Shown piece after piece: positions 7,852 to 16,049 of a stretch of 28,893 nt of DNA. The notes under the pieces were generated by a model. That model made no database searches. It saw only the letters and a program-made list of their open reading frames with translations, and had not been told where the DNA came from. A program made the position numbers and the translations under genes. This DNA comes from JACNLN01 sp964626495 (GTDB lineage Bacteria; Fidelibacterota; Marinisomatia; Marinisomatales; CAZVFT01), in NCBI GenBank assembly GCA_964626495.1, contig CAZVFT010000019.1, positions 1 to 28,893 on the forward strand, read 5' to 3'. Positions within the stretch are counted from its first letter, which is position 1; each line of letters opens with the position of its first letter.

Positions 7852-8994
7852 ATGATTGAACCATATGGTGGAAATCTTGTTAACTTAAAGACAACCGCAC
7901 CGGTCGAGGATTTACGCGAAAAACCATCACTAATTTTAACAGAACGTGGACTGGCAGACTTTGAAATGCTGTCGACAGGCGCTCTAAGTCCTTTAACCGG
8001 TTTTATGGCGAAGGATGATTATCTCTCTACCATAAGTAATATGCGTCTCTCTAACGGATTGGTATGGAGTATTCCTATCACGCTTCCAATCACTTCGGAT
8101 CAGTATGCTGATTTGAAAATGGCAGATGAAATAAATTTAAAAAATAGCACAGGTAAAATTCTGGGAAAGATTTTTATATCTGATATTTACACCTATGATA
8201 AACATCTTGAAGCGGAAAAAGTGTATCTAACCACCGATGATAAACATCCGGGAGTAGCTGCTTTGCAAATGCAGGGGGAATATCTGATAGCGGGGGAGGT
8301 GGAAGCGTATTCACTTCCTGTATATGATATGTTTCAGGAATATCGTTTAGCACCTGTTGAGCTGAGGAATGTCTTTCAAGAAAAGGGGTGGCAACAGATT
8401 GTTGGATTCCAAACCCGAAATCCCATTCACAGGGCTCATGAATATATCACAAAATGTGCTATGGAAATCGTGGATGGGTTATTAATTCATCCTCTGGTGG
8501 GTGAGACAAAGTCAGATGATATTCCAGCATCTGTCCGAATGGAATGTTATAGAGCAATTCTTGATAATTATTTCCCGCACAGACACACTGTTCTTGCTGT
8601 TTATCCTGCAGCGATGCGCTATGCTGGTCCGAGAGAAGCGATATTCCACGCTATCACAAGGAAGAATTACGGATGTACACACTTCATAGTTGGTCGTGAT
8701 CATGCGGGAATTGGTAACTATTATGGTACCTATGATGCTCAGAAGATTTTTGAGAATTTTACCCGTGATGAACTCGGTATTGAGCCGCTCTTTTTCGAGC
8801 ATGCGTTTTATTGTAAACGAACAGATTTGATGGCAACAACAAAGACATCAAGAGCTATGGATCATGAGAAGATATTTTTAAGTGGTTCAAAAGTACGTGA
8901 GATTTTGAAAAGTGGAGGACGATTACCGGAAGAGTTTACTCGTCCAGAAGTTGAGGAGATATTAAGGAGGCACTACAGCAATGAAAAAAAGTAA
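7852..8994 (+). CDS. sat: Sulfate adenylyltransferase (ATP sulfurylase, homo-oligomeric type)
   Basis: This enzyme activates sulfate with ATP to adenosine 5'-phosphosulfate (APS). The 380-residue length and motifs match the Sat family rather than the CysD/CysN type: QTRNPIHRAH (187-196, the HxxH-like nucleotide site), GRDHAG (281-286) and LSGSKVRE (343-350). The Shine-Dalgarno CAGGAG before the ATG supports the start. The 3' end overlaps cysC by 14 nt, so the two are translationally coupled and make APS and then PAPS. The absence of adjacent aprAB or dsr genes favours an assimilatory or sulfation role over dissimilation, although the window is too small to exclude the latter. Confidence 0.96.
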   Translation: MIEPYGGNLVNLKTTAPVEDLREKPSLILTERGLADFEMLSTGALSPLTGFMAKDDYLSTISNMRLSNGLVWSIPITLPITSDQYADLKMADEINLKNSTGKILGKIFISDIYTYDKHLEAEKVYLTTDDKHPGVAALQMQGEYLIAGEVEAYSLPVYDMFQEYRLAPVELRNVFQEKGWQQIVGFQTRNPIHRAHEYITKCAMEIVDGLLIHPLVGETKSDDIPASVRMECYRAILDNYFPHRHTVLAVYPAAMRYAGPREAIFHAITRKNYGCTHFIVGRDHAGIGNYYGTYDAQKIFENFTRDELGIEPLFFEHAFYCKRTDLMATTKTSRAMDHEKIFLSGSKVREILKSGGRLPEEFTRPEVEEILRRHYSNEKK

Positions 8995-9544
8995 TCCATT
9001 AAAACCTGGTGATAACAATTTAAAAGGAGTTGGTATCTGGATGACGGGTTTATCCGGCGCAGGTAAAACAACTATATCAATCTTTTTGGAAAAAAGGCTT
9101 ATTGAAATGGGCTATCGAGTTCAAAGACTTGATGGTGATATTGTTAGACAGGATTTGACAGCAGACCTTGGGTTTAGTAAAGAAGATCGGGATAAAAATA
9201 TCCAGCGAGTATCATTTGTTGCCCATTTACTGGTGAATCAGGGGATTATTACTCCCTGTGCCTTTATTTCTCCTTACTGGGAAGAAAGGCAGTACGCGAG
9301 GGATAAAATCGGTAGATTTATTGAAGTTTTCGTAGAGTGTCCATTAAAAGAATGTGAAAAGAGGGATGTCAAAGGTTTATACGCCAAAGCAAGATCCGGT
9401 GAGATTAAAGGTTTTACGGGGGTTGATGATCCATATGAGATACCGAAAAATCCTGAAATTGTAGTTCATACAGACAAAATGACTCTGGAAGAAGAAGTTG
9501 AAATAATTATAGATTACCTTAAAGAACGCAACTATATTATTTAA
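8981..9544 (+). CDS. cysC: Adenylylsulfate (APS) kinase
   Basis: CysC phosphorylates APS at the 3' position to give PAPS. The 187-residue protein has the P-loop GLSGAGKTT (23-31), the LDGD motif (50-53), FISPY (95-99, with the serine that is phosphorylated in this family), KGLYAKAR (131-138) and GFTGVDDPYE (144-153, APS-binding region). A strong AAGGAGG at 8964-8970, inside the end of sat, sets the ATG at 8981. The protein is free-standing, not fused to Sat. PAPS can feed sulfite formation or sulfotransferases; neither a PAPS reductase nor a sulfotransferase lies in the window. Confidence 0.96.
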   Translation: MKKSNPLKPGDNNLKGVGIWMTGLSGAGKTTISIFLEKRLIEMGYRVQRLDGDIVRQDLTADLGFSKEDRDKNIQRVSFVAHLLVNQGIITPCAFISPYWEERQYARDKIGRFIEVFVECPLKECEKRDVKGLYAKARSGEIKGFTGVDDPYEIPKNPEIVVHTDKMTLEEEVEIIIDYLKERNYII

Positions 9545-9597
9545 TCGTTCCTTATATTCCTAAAAATCATTTTCCTAATGAAAATTATAGTGGAAAA

Positions 9598-10785
9598 ATG
9601 AAAATTTACCAACAAGCTGGGAATATCAAAGCAGCTCTCTTTCTGGGAGGTATCCTTCTTGTTGGTAGTTTATTATTTTATACTCAATCAATAATTGATG
9701 ATCTAAGGGAAGAAAGCAGAGAAGTTGTGTCTCTGTATGCTCAACTTATGGTTAAAGGGGTTACAGAATCTGAGGATACCGAACTAGATTTCATTTTTCG
9801 TGAGATTATCCAGAAAGTCAAATTTCCAGTCATCTATTCTGGTGAGGATAACATCCCTATCAACTGGAGGAATCTACCTGGAGATGAAACATTGGACATT
9901 GAGGTTGTACAAAAATATATGGTACAAATGGATAACCAGAATTCTCCAATACCTCTTGTGTATTCTTTAAAACGTGATACAAGGCAGGTCGAGGAGCTGG
10001 TATTGGGATATTTTCACTATGGTGATTCAAAGTTAATTCGACAACTCCAATGGTTGCCTTATATTGAGATCGGTGCGGTGGCATTGTTTATATTTTTAGG
10101 ATTTGTTGGATTTCAGGTCATTCGGAATAATGAGAAACGGAATATATGGTTTGGTCTGGCAAGAGAGACAGCTCACCAGTTAGGGACGCCTGTATCTTCG
10201 TTAATGGGATGGCTTGATCGAATGAGGGAATATCCAGATAAATCGAAAGAGATTGTACCAGAAATAGAGAAAGATATGGGGCGATTACAACAGATTAGTG
10301 ACAGGTTTTCAAAAATGGGATCTCCTCCAAGGTTGGAAAAGATAAATTTAAACGAACTTATCCATTCCGTCCTTGGTTATTTCGAACATCGTTTACCAAA
10401 AACAGGAAGAGCAATTTCACTGGAGTTTCAAGAAGAAAAAGATGTTTTTGTACTGGGTAATTATACTATCCTATCATGGGCTATCGAAAATGTTGTTAAA
10501 AATGCTGTGGATTCGATTGAAGGTAATACAGGTAAAATTTCTCTATCGGTCCATTATGATAATCGGGAAGTGATCCTTAACATAACCGATACTGGAAGAG
10601 GGATTCCTAAAAGCGATATGAAAAATGTTTTTCGTCCAGGTTACAGCACAAAAAAACGGGGGTGGGGATTGGGGTTAAGCTTGACAAAACGCATCATCGA
10701 GGAATTTCATAATGGTAAGATAAAAATTACTGCTTCTGAAATAGGAGAAGGTACTACATTCGAAATTCATCTTCCTACGGATTGA
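9598..10785 (+). CDS. Membrane sensor histidine kinase (orphan)
   Basis: The 395-residue protein has one N-terminal membrane span (about 12-28), an external sensor region of about 120 residues, and a second span (about 154-175). A HisKA dimerisation domain and an HATPase_c domain follow. The phospho-accepting histidine is H193 in ARETAHQLGTPVSSL. The ATP-binding N box is ENVVKNAVD (297-305), G1 is DTGRGIP (331-337) and G2 is GWGLGL (355-360). The residue after H193 is Gln, where many HisKA kinases have Glu or Asp. No response regulator is adjacent: upstream is cysC after 53 bp, and downstream is a terminator and the convergent sod gene. The partner and signal are unknown. Confidence 0.93.
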   Translation: MKIYQQAGNIKAALFLGGILLVGSLLFYTQSIIDDLREESREVVSLYAQLMVKGVTESEDTELDFIFREIIQKVKFPVIYSGEDNIPINWRNLPGDETLDIEVVQKYMVQMDNQNSPIPLVYSLKRDTRQVEELVLGYFHYGDSKLIRQLQWLPYIEIGAVALFIFLGFVGFQVIRNNEKRNIWFGLARETAHQLGTPVSSLMGWLDRMREYPDKSKEIVPEIEKDMGRLQQISDRFSKMGSPPRLEKINLNELIHSVLGYFEHRLPKTGRAISLEFQEEKDVFVLGNYTILSWAIENVVKNAVDSIEGNTGKISLSVHYDNREVILNITDTGRGIPKSDMKNVFRPGYSTKKRGWGLGLSLTKRIIEEFHNGKIKITASEIGEGTTFEIHLPTD

Positions 10786-10805
10786 TTCATCTTGTATATA
10801 TGAGA

Positions 10806-10831
10806 AAAAAACCCCATTGTTGGGGTTTTTT
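10806..10831. terminator. Bidirectional rho-independent terminator
   Basis: AAAAAACCCCA (10806-10816) and TGGGGTTTTTT (10821-10831) form an 11-bp perfect stem with a 4-nt loop TTGT. The A/T flanks give a U tract on both strands. It lies between the stop codon of the histidine kinase (+) and that of sodB (-), so it can terminate both converging transcripts. Confidence 0.92.
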
Positions 10832-10850
10832 GCGTTTGTGAAAATCTGAC

Positions 10851-11432
10851 TTATACTTGAAGATTATTAACTATGAAATTCCAATTGACAATGTTCCAGA
10901 ATGCTTCAATATATTTCGGTCGAGCATTCCGGTAATCAATGTAGTAAGCATGTTCCCAGACATCACATGTGAACAGTGCTGTTTTTCCGGAGGTCATAGG
11001 AGTTCCGGCGTTACTGGTGCTCACAATTTCCAAGGATTTATCTTCGTTTTGTACCAACCACGCCCAACCAGAACCAAATGTGGTGATGGCTGTTTGAGAG
11101 AATTGGTTTTTAAATTCATCAAAGGAACCGAAAGTAGATTTCAGAATAGATATCAGTTCACTTGAAGGTTTGCTACCTCCATTTGGACTCAAACAATTCC
11201 AGTAGAAGGAGTGGTTCCAGTGTTGAGCACTGTTATTGAAAATTCCTCCTGAGGAAGTTAAAATGATATCTTCCAGGGTTTTATTTTCATGTTCAGTACC
11301 TTCGATAAGTTTGTTAAGATTATCGACGTATGCTTTATGATGTTTTCCATGATGATAGTCAAGGGTTTCTGAAGATAGAAAAGGTTCAAGTGCGTCCTTT
11401 TCAAATGGAAGTTCAGGTAATTGATGTAACAT
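10851..11432 (-). CDS. sodB: Superoxide dismutase, iron type
   Basis: The product disproportionates superoxide to oxygen and hydrogen peroxide. At 193 residues it has the same length as E. coli SodB and aligns without visible gaps. Metal ligands are H27 (in YHHGKHH), H74 (in HWNHSFYW), D157 and H161 (in DVWEHAYY). Q70, just before the second ligand region, is the glutamine position typical of iron SODs, and GSGWAWLV and NAGTP match the family. There is no signal peptide, so it is cytoplasmic. AAGGAG before the ATG supports the start. The gene lies downstream of ftsZ on the same strand with its own promoter-like sequence and a dyad, so it may be separately controlled. Confidence 0.96.
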   Translation of the reverse strand: MLHQLPELPFEKDALEPFLSSETLDYHHGKHHKAYVDNLNKLIEGTEHENKTLEDIILTSSGGIFNNSAQHWNHSFYWNCLSPNGGSKPSSELISILKSTFGSFDEFKNQFSQTAITTFGSGWAWLVQNEDKSLEIVSTSNAGTPMTSGKTALFTCDVWEHAYYIDYRNARPKYIEAFWNIVNWNFIVNNLQV

Positions 11433-11497
11433 TTTTCACTCTCCTTAATAATATTTCAGGCATTTTTCACCCGTTGTTACTTCAGGAATCCTACGAA

Positions 11498-11503
11498 ATT
11501 ATA
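11498..11503 (-). promoter_or_regulatory. Candidate -10 box of sodB
   Basis: On the minus strand this reads TATAAT, a perfect -10 hexamer, about 65 bp before the sodB start codon. The -35 region at the usual distance (about 11521-11526) falls inside the 9+9 bp dyad at 11519-11538 and has only a poor TTG-like match. Confidence 0.45.
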
Positions 11504-11518
11504 GTAACCTTTGGGATT

Positions 11519-11538
11519 TAACAAATAGATATTTGTTA
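11519..11538. promoter_or_regulatory. Perfect 9+9 bp dyad between ftsZ and sodB
   Basis: TAACAAATA, two bases (GA), then TATTTGTTA form a perfect inverted repeat. It covers the expected -35 region of sodB and starts 8 nt after the ftsZ stop codon. Outer bases GGGA (11513-11516) and TCCC (11543-11546) could extend it to a longer hairpin in ftsZ mRNA. It could be a repressor operator for sodB or a 3'-end hairpin of the dcw transcript; it lacks the GC stem and U tract of a normal terminator. Confidence 0.5.
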
Positions 11539-11545
11539 TTGTTCC

Positions 11546-12721
11546 CTATTGATGTCTCTGTCTGATAAATGCTGGAATATCCATATCATCATCGAAGTGA
11601 AGTACCTTGTTATCGTCTTCCGAATTATCTATGCTTTCACTTTCTACTTTTTTCGCGAATGTAGGAGTATTATGCTGGTTGTGAACCGCTATAGCTTCAG
11701 CTCGAAAACGAGGAATATTTTCCGTCACAATTGATTTTTCAGTATCAATATATTTTGGTTTTCGGTTGAATCCCGTAGCAATTACTGTTATACTGATTTC
11801 CCCATCTATTATTATAGGATCAATGACAGCACCGAAAATGATATTAGCATCCTGACCAGCTTCCTCGAATATGATAGAAGTAGCCTCGTCAACCTCGTGC
11901 AGAGTTAGATCATCTCCACCAGTGATATTAACAAGAACTCCCTGAGCACCACTAATATTAACTTCTTCCAGCAGAGGACTGGATATGGCTTGCTGGGCAG
12001 CTAATACAGCTCTTTCCTCACCAGATGCAATTCCTGTGCCCATGATAGCGTCCCCCATGTCTCTCATTATCGTATCCACATCGGCAAAATCAAGGTTGAT
12101 AAGTCCATGGACACTGATTAGGTCTGAAATTCCTTTGGTAGCTTGAAGCAAAACAGCATCCGCCATACTGAAGGCTTCGATGATTGTTGTAGATTTATCA
12201 ACAATGTTGAGGAGTTTTTGGTTAGGGATGACGATTTGAGTATCGCAACTTTTCTGCATCTCCTCAATCCCAGCAAGAGCCCTGTCCATTCGTTTTGGTC
12301 CTTCAAAATGGAATGGTTTTGTAACAACTCCTACTGTGAGAGAATTAGATTCTCGGGCGATCTGGCTGATTACTGGAGAAGCTCCAGTTCCCGTGCCACC
12401 ACCCATTCCTGCAGTAACGAACACCATATCAGCACCTTCGATAATGTTTGCCACCGCCTCCCTTTCCGACTCAATAGCCTCTCTTCCTAAATCAGTTTTG
12501 GCTCCAGCTCCTAATCCCTTCGTCAAATTCTTCCCAATCTGGATTTTTGTTTCAGCTTTGTTGTTATCAAGATCTTGAGCATCCGTGTTGATTGCTATAA
12601 ATTCTACTCCTTCAAGACCTGACGAAATCATTCGATTAAGGGCGTTTCCACCTGCACCACCTACACCTATGACTTTTATCTTCGCTTTCTGATCTCCCAG
12701 ACTATCGAACTCAAATAGCAT
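11546..12721 (-). CDS. ftsZ: Cell division GTPase FtsZ
   Basis: FtsZ is the tubulin-like GTPase that forms the cytokinetic ring. The 391-residue protein starts with the GVGGAGGNALNRM loop (19-31). It has the tubulin signature GGGTGTG (107-113) and the catalytic T7 loop NLDFADVD (209-216). After a variable linker it ends in DIPAFIRQRHQ, the conserved tail that binds FtsA and other partners. A strong AGAAAGGAGG ribosome binding site precedes the ATG. Unlike the other dcw genes it is separated from its upstream neighbour by 337 bp, which makes an extra promoter likely. Confidence 0.98.
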   Translation of the reverse strand: MLFEFDSLGDQKAKIKVIGVGGAGGNALNRMISSGLEGVEFIAINTDAQDLDNNKAETKIQIGKNLTKGLGAGAKTDLGREAIESEREAVANIIEGADMVFVTAGMGGGTGTGASPVISQIARESNSLTVGVVTKPFHFEGPKRMDRALAGIEEMQKSCDTQIVIPNQKLLNIVDKSTTIIEAFSMADAVLLQATKGISDLISVHGLINLDFADVDTIMRDMGDAIMGTGIASGEERAVLAAQQAISSPLLEEVNISGAQGVLVNITGGDDLTLHEVDEATSIIFEEAGQDANIIFGAVIDPIIIDGEISITVIATGFNRKPKYIDTEKSIVTENIPRFRAEAIAVHNQHNTPTFAKKVESESIDNSEDDNKVLHFDDDMDIPAFIRQRHQ

Positions 12722-12733
12722 GCTCGACCCTCC

Positions 12734-12800
12734 TTTCTGTTTTATTGTTGATTAAAGAAGATTATTTTGAAATGGTTTTTTTCTCTTTTATTGTTGTTGA
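12734..12800 (-). repeat. Imperfect direct repeat in the ftsZ leader
   Basis: On the minus strand TCAACAATAAAACAGAAA (12751-12734) is a near copy of CAACAACAATAAAAGAGAA (12799-12781), offset by about 47 bp, upstream of the ftsZ ribosome binding site. This may be a duplicated regulatory or mRNA-processing site, or chance in AT-rich DNA. Confidence 0.35.
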
Positions 12801-12872
12801 ACATCAATGAATTTTCAGTTGATATTAAAATGGATATACTAACCTTATTAATTCACCAGCCACCAAAACTCA

Positions 12873-13034
12873 CCTGCCCGAATGGCATGGTCAGGCGGGA
12901 AGACACAAAGGACTAAAAAGTAAGGATTTGTGGTTATAATGATGATGAGTTTTTTCAACATAAAATTCATTTTCCCAATATCTGTTAAATCCTTTTCTAG
13001 TGCCACTTTTTCGTGTCTTGGTGTCTTAGTGGCA
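12873..13034. repeat. Hairpin and inverted AAGACAC repeats, MITE-like
   Basis: TGCC-CGAAT-GGCA (12875-12887) forms a small hairpin inside outer CCTG/CAGG arms (12873-12876 and 12892-12895). GAAGACACAAAG follows at 12899-12910. About 100 bp further on, TGCCACT (13001-13007) and AGTGGCA (13028-13034) are perfect inverted arms. Between them, on the minus strand, is AAGACACCAAGACACGAA, an opposite-orientation version of the left repeat. The whole looks like a miniature element or remnants of intergenic repeats. Confidence 0.5.
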
Positions 13035-13058
13035 AATTTTCCAGGCGAAATAAATCCA

Positions 13059-14315
13059 TCAGAGTAACTCCCCAAACCAATCCTTCACCCGTTGTAACAC
13101 CTGTCTAAGAATGGTGTCTTCACCATCGCCCAAGTTGAAGTCTTCCCCCATAATGGAGTCGTATTGGATCAGTCCAATAGCTTCAGCATAAATGGGACTG
13201 GCTGCTATATCCACGACACCACCAATTCCCTTCGGAATTCCTATTTTAACAGGACCTCCAATAATTTCCTCGGCAAGACTTGTTATATTTCGTAACAGGG
13301 CACCACCTCCTGTGAGAACAACACCAAAAGTTAGGGGGTTCTTGACATCTGACCGAAGTATCTCGGTTTTTACCAGTTGGAATATTTCTGACATCCTGGC
13401 TTCTACGTAACGAGATACCTCATGTTCGGATACATGTCTGGCGACCTCTTCATGACCGCGAGGTAGTTCAAAATCAAGATCCGTTGAAGCCATAGAAGCT
13501 TTTGCTGAACTGTACTTAAGTTTGATTTCCTCGGCTTCTTCTAAGGAAATCTGAAGCATCATAGCTATGTCATTTGTGATATTATTACCACCGATAATAA
13601 TAGAAGCTGTGTGTCTCACTGAACCCTCGAAAAAAACAGATATATCAGTAGTACTTCCGCCAATATCGATGAGTACAATTCCTAACTCTTTTTCGTGCGG
13701 TTCCAGTGTAGCAGAGGCTGATGCAAGGGGTCTGAAAATAAATCCTATCACTTCAATGCCTGCTTCCTCTATACACTTTGTGATATTTTTTATTGATGAA
13801 GAAGATCCGGTCACAAGGTGTACTTTCGCTTCCAATCGCCGCCCAACCATTCCAACTGGATCTTTTATTCCACCTTGATCATCCACCACGTATTCCTGAG
13901 GTAAAATGTGGATGATTTCTCGATCAATAGGGAGGGAAATCGCTTTTGCCATATCGAGAACACGGTTGATTTCAGAATTGGATATTTCGTTAATCTGAGT
14001 TATCGGGGGACCATTTTTAGAGATGGCGATAGCCCCTTGAGTGTTGATTCCTCGAATGTGTTCCCCAGAAATTCCGACAAAGGAATTCTTAACTTTAACG
14101 TTAGCCATCTTCTCAGCCAGTTGCACTGCTTTTTCTACCGATTGTACCATCTCATCCATATTAACAACGATTCCCTTTTTCATTCCCCGTGAAGCAACAA
14201 GGCCTGCGCCCACAAGCTTCATACCGTTTGTCTTCTCATCACGCTGGGCTATGATACAGCAGACCTTTGTAGTACCAATATCCAGTCCTACACTGATTCT
14301 TTTTTCCTGTACCAT
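13059..14315 (-). CDS. ftsA: Cell division protein FtsA (actin-like Z-ring membrane tether)
   Basis: The 418-residue protein has the actin-fold phosphate-1 motif VGLDIGTTKVCC (9-20), the FtsA-specific 1C region after residue 80, phosphate-2 LIDIGGSTTDISVF and the adenosine motif VVLTGGGALL. It ends in an amphipathic segment (ILRQVLQRVKDWFGELL) that inserts into the membrane. FtsA links FtsZ tails to the inner membrane and recruits later divisome proteins. AAGGTG lies just upstream of the ATG. It starts 9 bp after ftsQ and is separated from ftsZ by repeat-rich DNA. Confidence 0.97.
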   Translation of the reverse strand: MVQEKRISVGLDIGTTKVCCIIAQRDEKTNGMKLVGAGLVASRGMKKGIVVNMDEMVQSVEKAVQLAEKMANVKVKNSFVGISGEHIRGINTQGAIAISKNGPPITQINEISNSEINRVLDMAKAISLPIDREIIHILPQEYVVDDQGGIKDPVGMVGRRLEAKVHLVTGSSSSIKNITKCIEEAGIEVIGFIFRPLASASATLEPHEKELGIVLIDIGGSTTDISVFFEGSVRHTASIIIGGNNITNDIAMMLQISLEEAEEIKLKYSSAKASMASTDLDFELPRGHEEVARHVSEHEVSRYVEARMSEIFQLVKTEILRSDVKNPLTFGVVLTGGGALLRNITSLAEEIIGGPVKIGIPKGIGGVVDIAASPIYAEAIGLIQYDSIMGEDFNLGDGEDTILRQVLQRVKDWFGELL

Positions 14316-14324
14316 ATCAGCACC

Positions 14325-15116
14325 TTAAACGTTTTTTCTCTCTTTTATCACAATCTGTCTATCGTATCGCAGGTCAACATAGGTATAATCGTAAAGGGAA
14401 CGAAGCCCTTGAATCGTTTGCTCAAAACAGTTGAGTAGACTTATCTGTTGCAATACGCCTTGAGATCCCAGATAGATCTTTGTCGGTTTTTTTGATAAGT
14501 AGAGGATATATTCATCCCCAATATTAATTTTTAATTCAGCCAGATTATCATATAGTTTGGGGTATAAGTTCTTAATCTCAGCTATTATTTCTACCGCTTC
14601 TTGAACTTTCTTTGAAAGGCATTTTTTCCCAATGGGGTAGAGTTCGTCAGCCGGATTAAACCCCGTTAATGTGGGAACATCAAAATCAAAAATGTCCTCT
14701 TTTAAAGGAAGAATAATGCCCTCATCATCCACAAGATAATAGGGTGTATGGTCAATGTAGGCGATAGGCTTTCTTTCAAAAATGTCAATTTTTATGGTGG
14801 AAGGGAAATCCCGACTGATTCGTGCTGCTTTAATGTAGGGATGTTTCTCAAGATTTGTTTGTAGGATTGCTAAGTTTAAACTGTTAATCTTTGCGTAAGG
14901 GGGAATTTGGACCCACTTGGCTATTTCGTCCCTTTCAAGATAGTTGTTCCCTGTGATTTTTATCTGTTTTAATGTGTAGTGATCAGTAAATCGAGCCCAG
15001 AAAAATGCGCTTACAGACAATGATATAAAACCTCCAACGATGAGAAGCCCAAACAACCACTTGGTTGTGGTTAATATCCACTCTGGAAGTTGTCTTTTTC
15101 GTTTTTTATGCGCCAT
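14325..15116 (-). CDS. ftsQ: Cell division protein FtsQ/DivIB
   Basis: The 263-residue bitopic membrane protein has a basic cytoplasmic tail (MAHKKRKRQ), one span (about 18-40) and a POTRA domain (about 50-115: LKQIKITGNNYLERDEI, then FPSTIKIDIFERKPIAYI). A beta domain follows, with YLVDDEGIILP. FtsQ connects FtsA/FtsZ to the FtsL-FtsB and FtsW-FtsI complex. Sequence in this family is weakly conserved, but the POTRA signature and the location between murB and ftsA make the call firm. It lies 11 bp after murB and has only a weak ribosome binding site. Confidence 0.93.
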   Translation of the reverse strand: MAHKKRKRQLPEWILTTTKWLFGLLIVGGFISLSVSAFFWARFTDHYTLKQIKITGNNYLERDEIAKWVQIPPYAKINSLNLAILQTNLEKHPYIKAARISRDFPSTIKIDIFERKPIAYIDHTPYYLVDDEGIILPLKEDIFDFDVPTLTGFNPADELYPIGKKCLSKKVQEAVEIIAEIKNLYPKLYDNLAELKINIGDEYILYLSKKPTKIYLGSQGVLQQISLLNCFEQTIQGLRSLYDYTYVDLRYDRQIVIKERKNV

Positions 15117-15127
15117 AATTAGTCTTT

Positions 15128-16048
15128 TTATGCATCAAAGAAATTTTTTGGAAATCCCAATGTTTCAATTTCCAGATTGAGATAAACTCCAAATTTTTCT
15201 TTCACTGTTTTACGAGCAAGTCGAATAAGTTGGGCCATATCTTCGGCGGTAGCATTCCCACAATTAATGAAAAAATTGGCATGTTTTTCGGAAATCTCTG
15301 CATCACCCCGACGGACACCTTTTAGCCCAGCCTGATCAATAAGATATCCCGCTGGTTTTGTATCAGGTGGATTTTTAAAAACACTTCCAGCGGAACGATT
15401 CCGGATAGGTTGGGAAGTTTTCCGACTAACAATGGCTTGTGACATACGATCCAGAATTTCTTTCTTTACCCCCTTATTAAATTCGAATTCTGCCGAGAGA
15501 ATGATCTCATTGGAATCTATGAGAGAGGAGTACCTGTAATCAAAAACGACATCCTCTTTTCTGATTCCTTTTTTCTTACCTGATATGGACATAATGTCAA
15601 GATGGATCAAATGATTTGATATCTCTTCGCCATATGCACCAGCATTCATCACAAGTGCACCTCCCAGGGTTCCAGGGATGCCCATCAGATTCTCCATTCC
15701 GGTAAGATTGTGTCTGGCACATTCTTTAACAAACTTATTCATTATCACACCACTTTGAGCGTATACATGTCTGTCTAAGATACTTAACTCTTTGAATGTT
15801 TTGCGAAGACTGATCACGATACCATCAAAACCGTGATTACTCACCAGGAGATTGGAGCCAGAACCGATGACATAGACAGGAAATCGCTGGGAGTGAGCAA
15901 ATTTCAAGATTGTTTCGAGATCGTTTTCATCAACAGGGTATAAAAATGCCGTAACAGGGCCACCAATTCCGTATGTTGTATGTCTGGACATTGGCTCGTT
16001 TTCCAGAAAAGTTCCTCTTACCATTGTTTTTAATAGATTAAGGTTCAC
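15128..16048 (-). CDS. murB: UDP-N-acetylenolpyruvoylglucosamine reductase
   Basis: MurB reduces the enolpyruvyl ether to UDP-MurNAc with NADPH and FAD. The 306-residue protein has FAD-binding motifs IGSGSNLLV (61-69) and GIPGTLGGALVMNAGAYG (123-140), the YRYS motif (171-174), SAGSVFKNP (219-227) with the probable proton donor S222, and the C-terminal acidic LEIETLG (292-298). Its length fits the shorter MurB classes. It begins one base after the murC stop codon, so expression is almost certainly coupled. Confidence 0.97.
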   Translation of the reverse strand: MNLNLLKTMVRGTFLENEPMSRHTTYGIGGPVTAFLYPVDENDLETILKFAHSQRFPVYVIGSGSNLLVSNHGFDGIVISLRKTFKELSILDRHVYAQSGVIMNKFVKECARHNLTGMENLMGIPGTLGGALVMNAGAYGEEISNHLIHLDIMSISGKKKGIRKEDVVFDYRYSSLIDSNEIILSAEFEFNKGVKKEILDRMSQAIVSRKTSQPIRNRSAGSVFKNPPDTKPAGYLIDQAGLKGVRRGDAEISEKHANFFINCGNATAEDMAQLIRLARKTVKEKFGVYLNLEIETLGFPKNFFDA

Positions 16049-16049
16049 T

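Larger units (their letters stand above)
12722..13058. other. 337-bp ftsA-ftsZ intergenic gap with repeats
   Basis: The gap contains no credible gene; an open frame at 12848-13075 on the minus strand overlaps the end of ftsA and lies in repeat DNA. It has a hairpin-forming sequence at 12873-12896, inverted copies of an AAGACAC-type repeat (12899-12910 and 13001-13034), and a direct repeat close to ftsZ at 12734-12751 and 12781-12800. The last 120 bp before ftsZ are AT-rich and could hold an ftsZ promoter, but I cannot name hexamers with confidence. Confidence 0.6.

Noticed and set aside
9569..9585. ATTTTC/GAAAAT hairpin between cysC and the histidine kinase
   Set aside because: Six AT-rich pairs with no U tract are too weak to call a terminator or operator.
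12848..13075. Small minus-strand protein of 75 residues between ftsA and ftsZ
   Set aside because: It starts inside ftsA, runs through the inverted repeats and has no family resemblance.
13192..14328. Several plus-strand open frames opposite ftsA
   Set aside because: They are antisense shadows of a well-conserved gene and lack ribosome binding sites. The same holds for other antisense frames along the dcw cluster.
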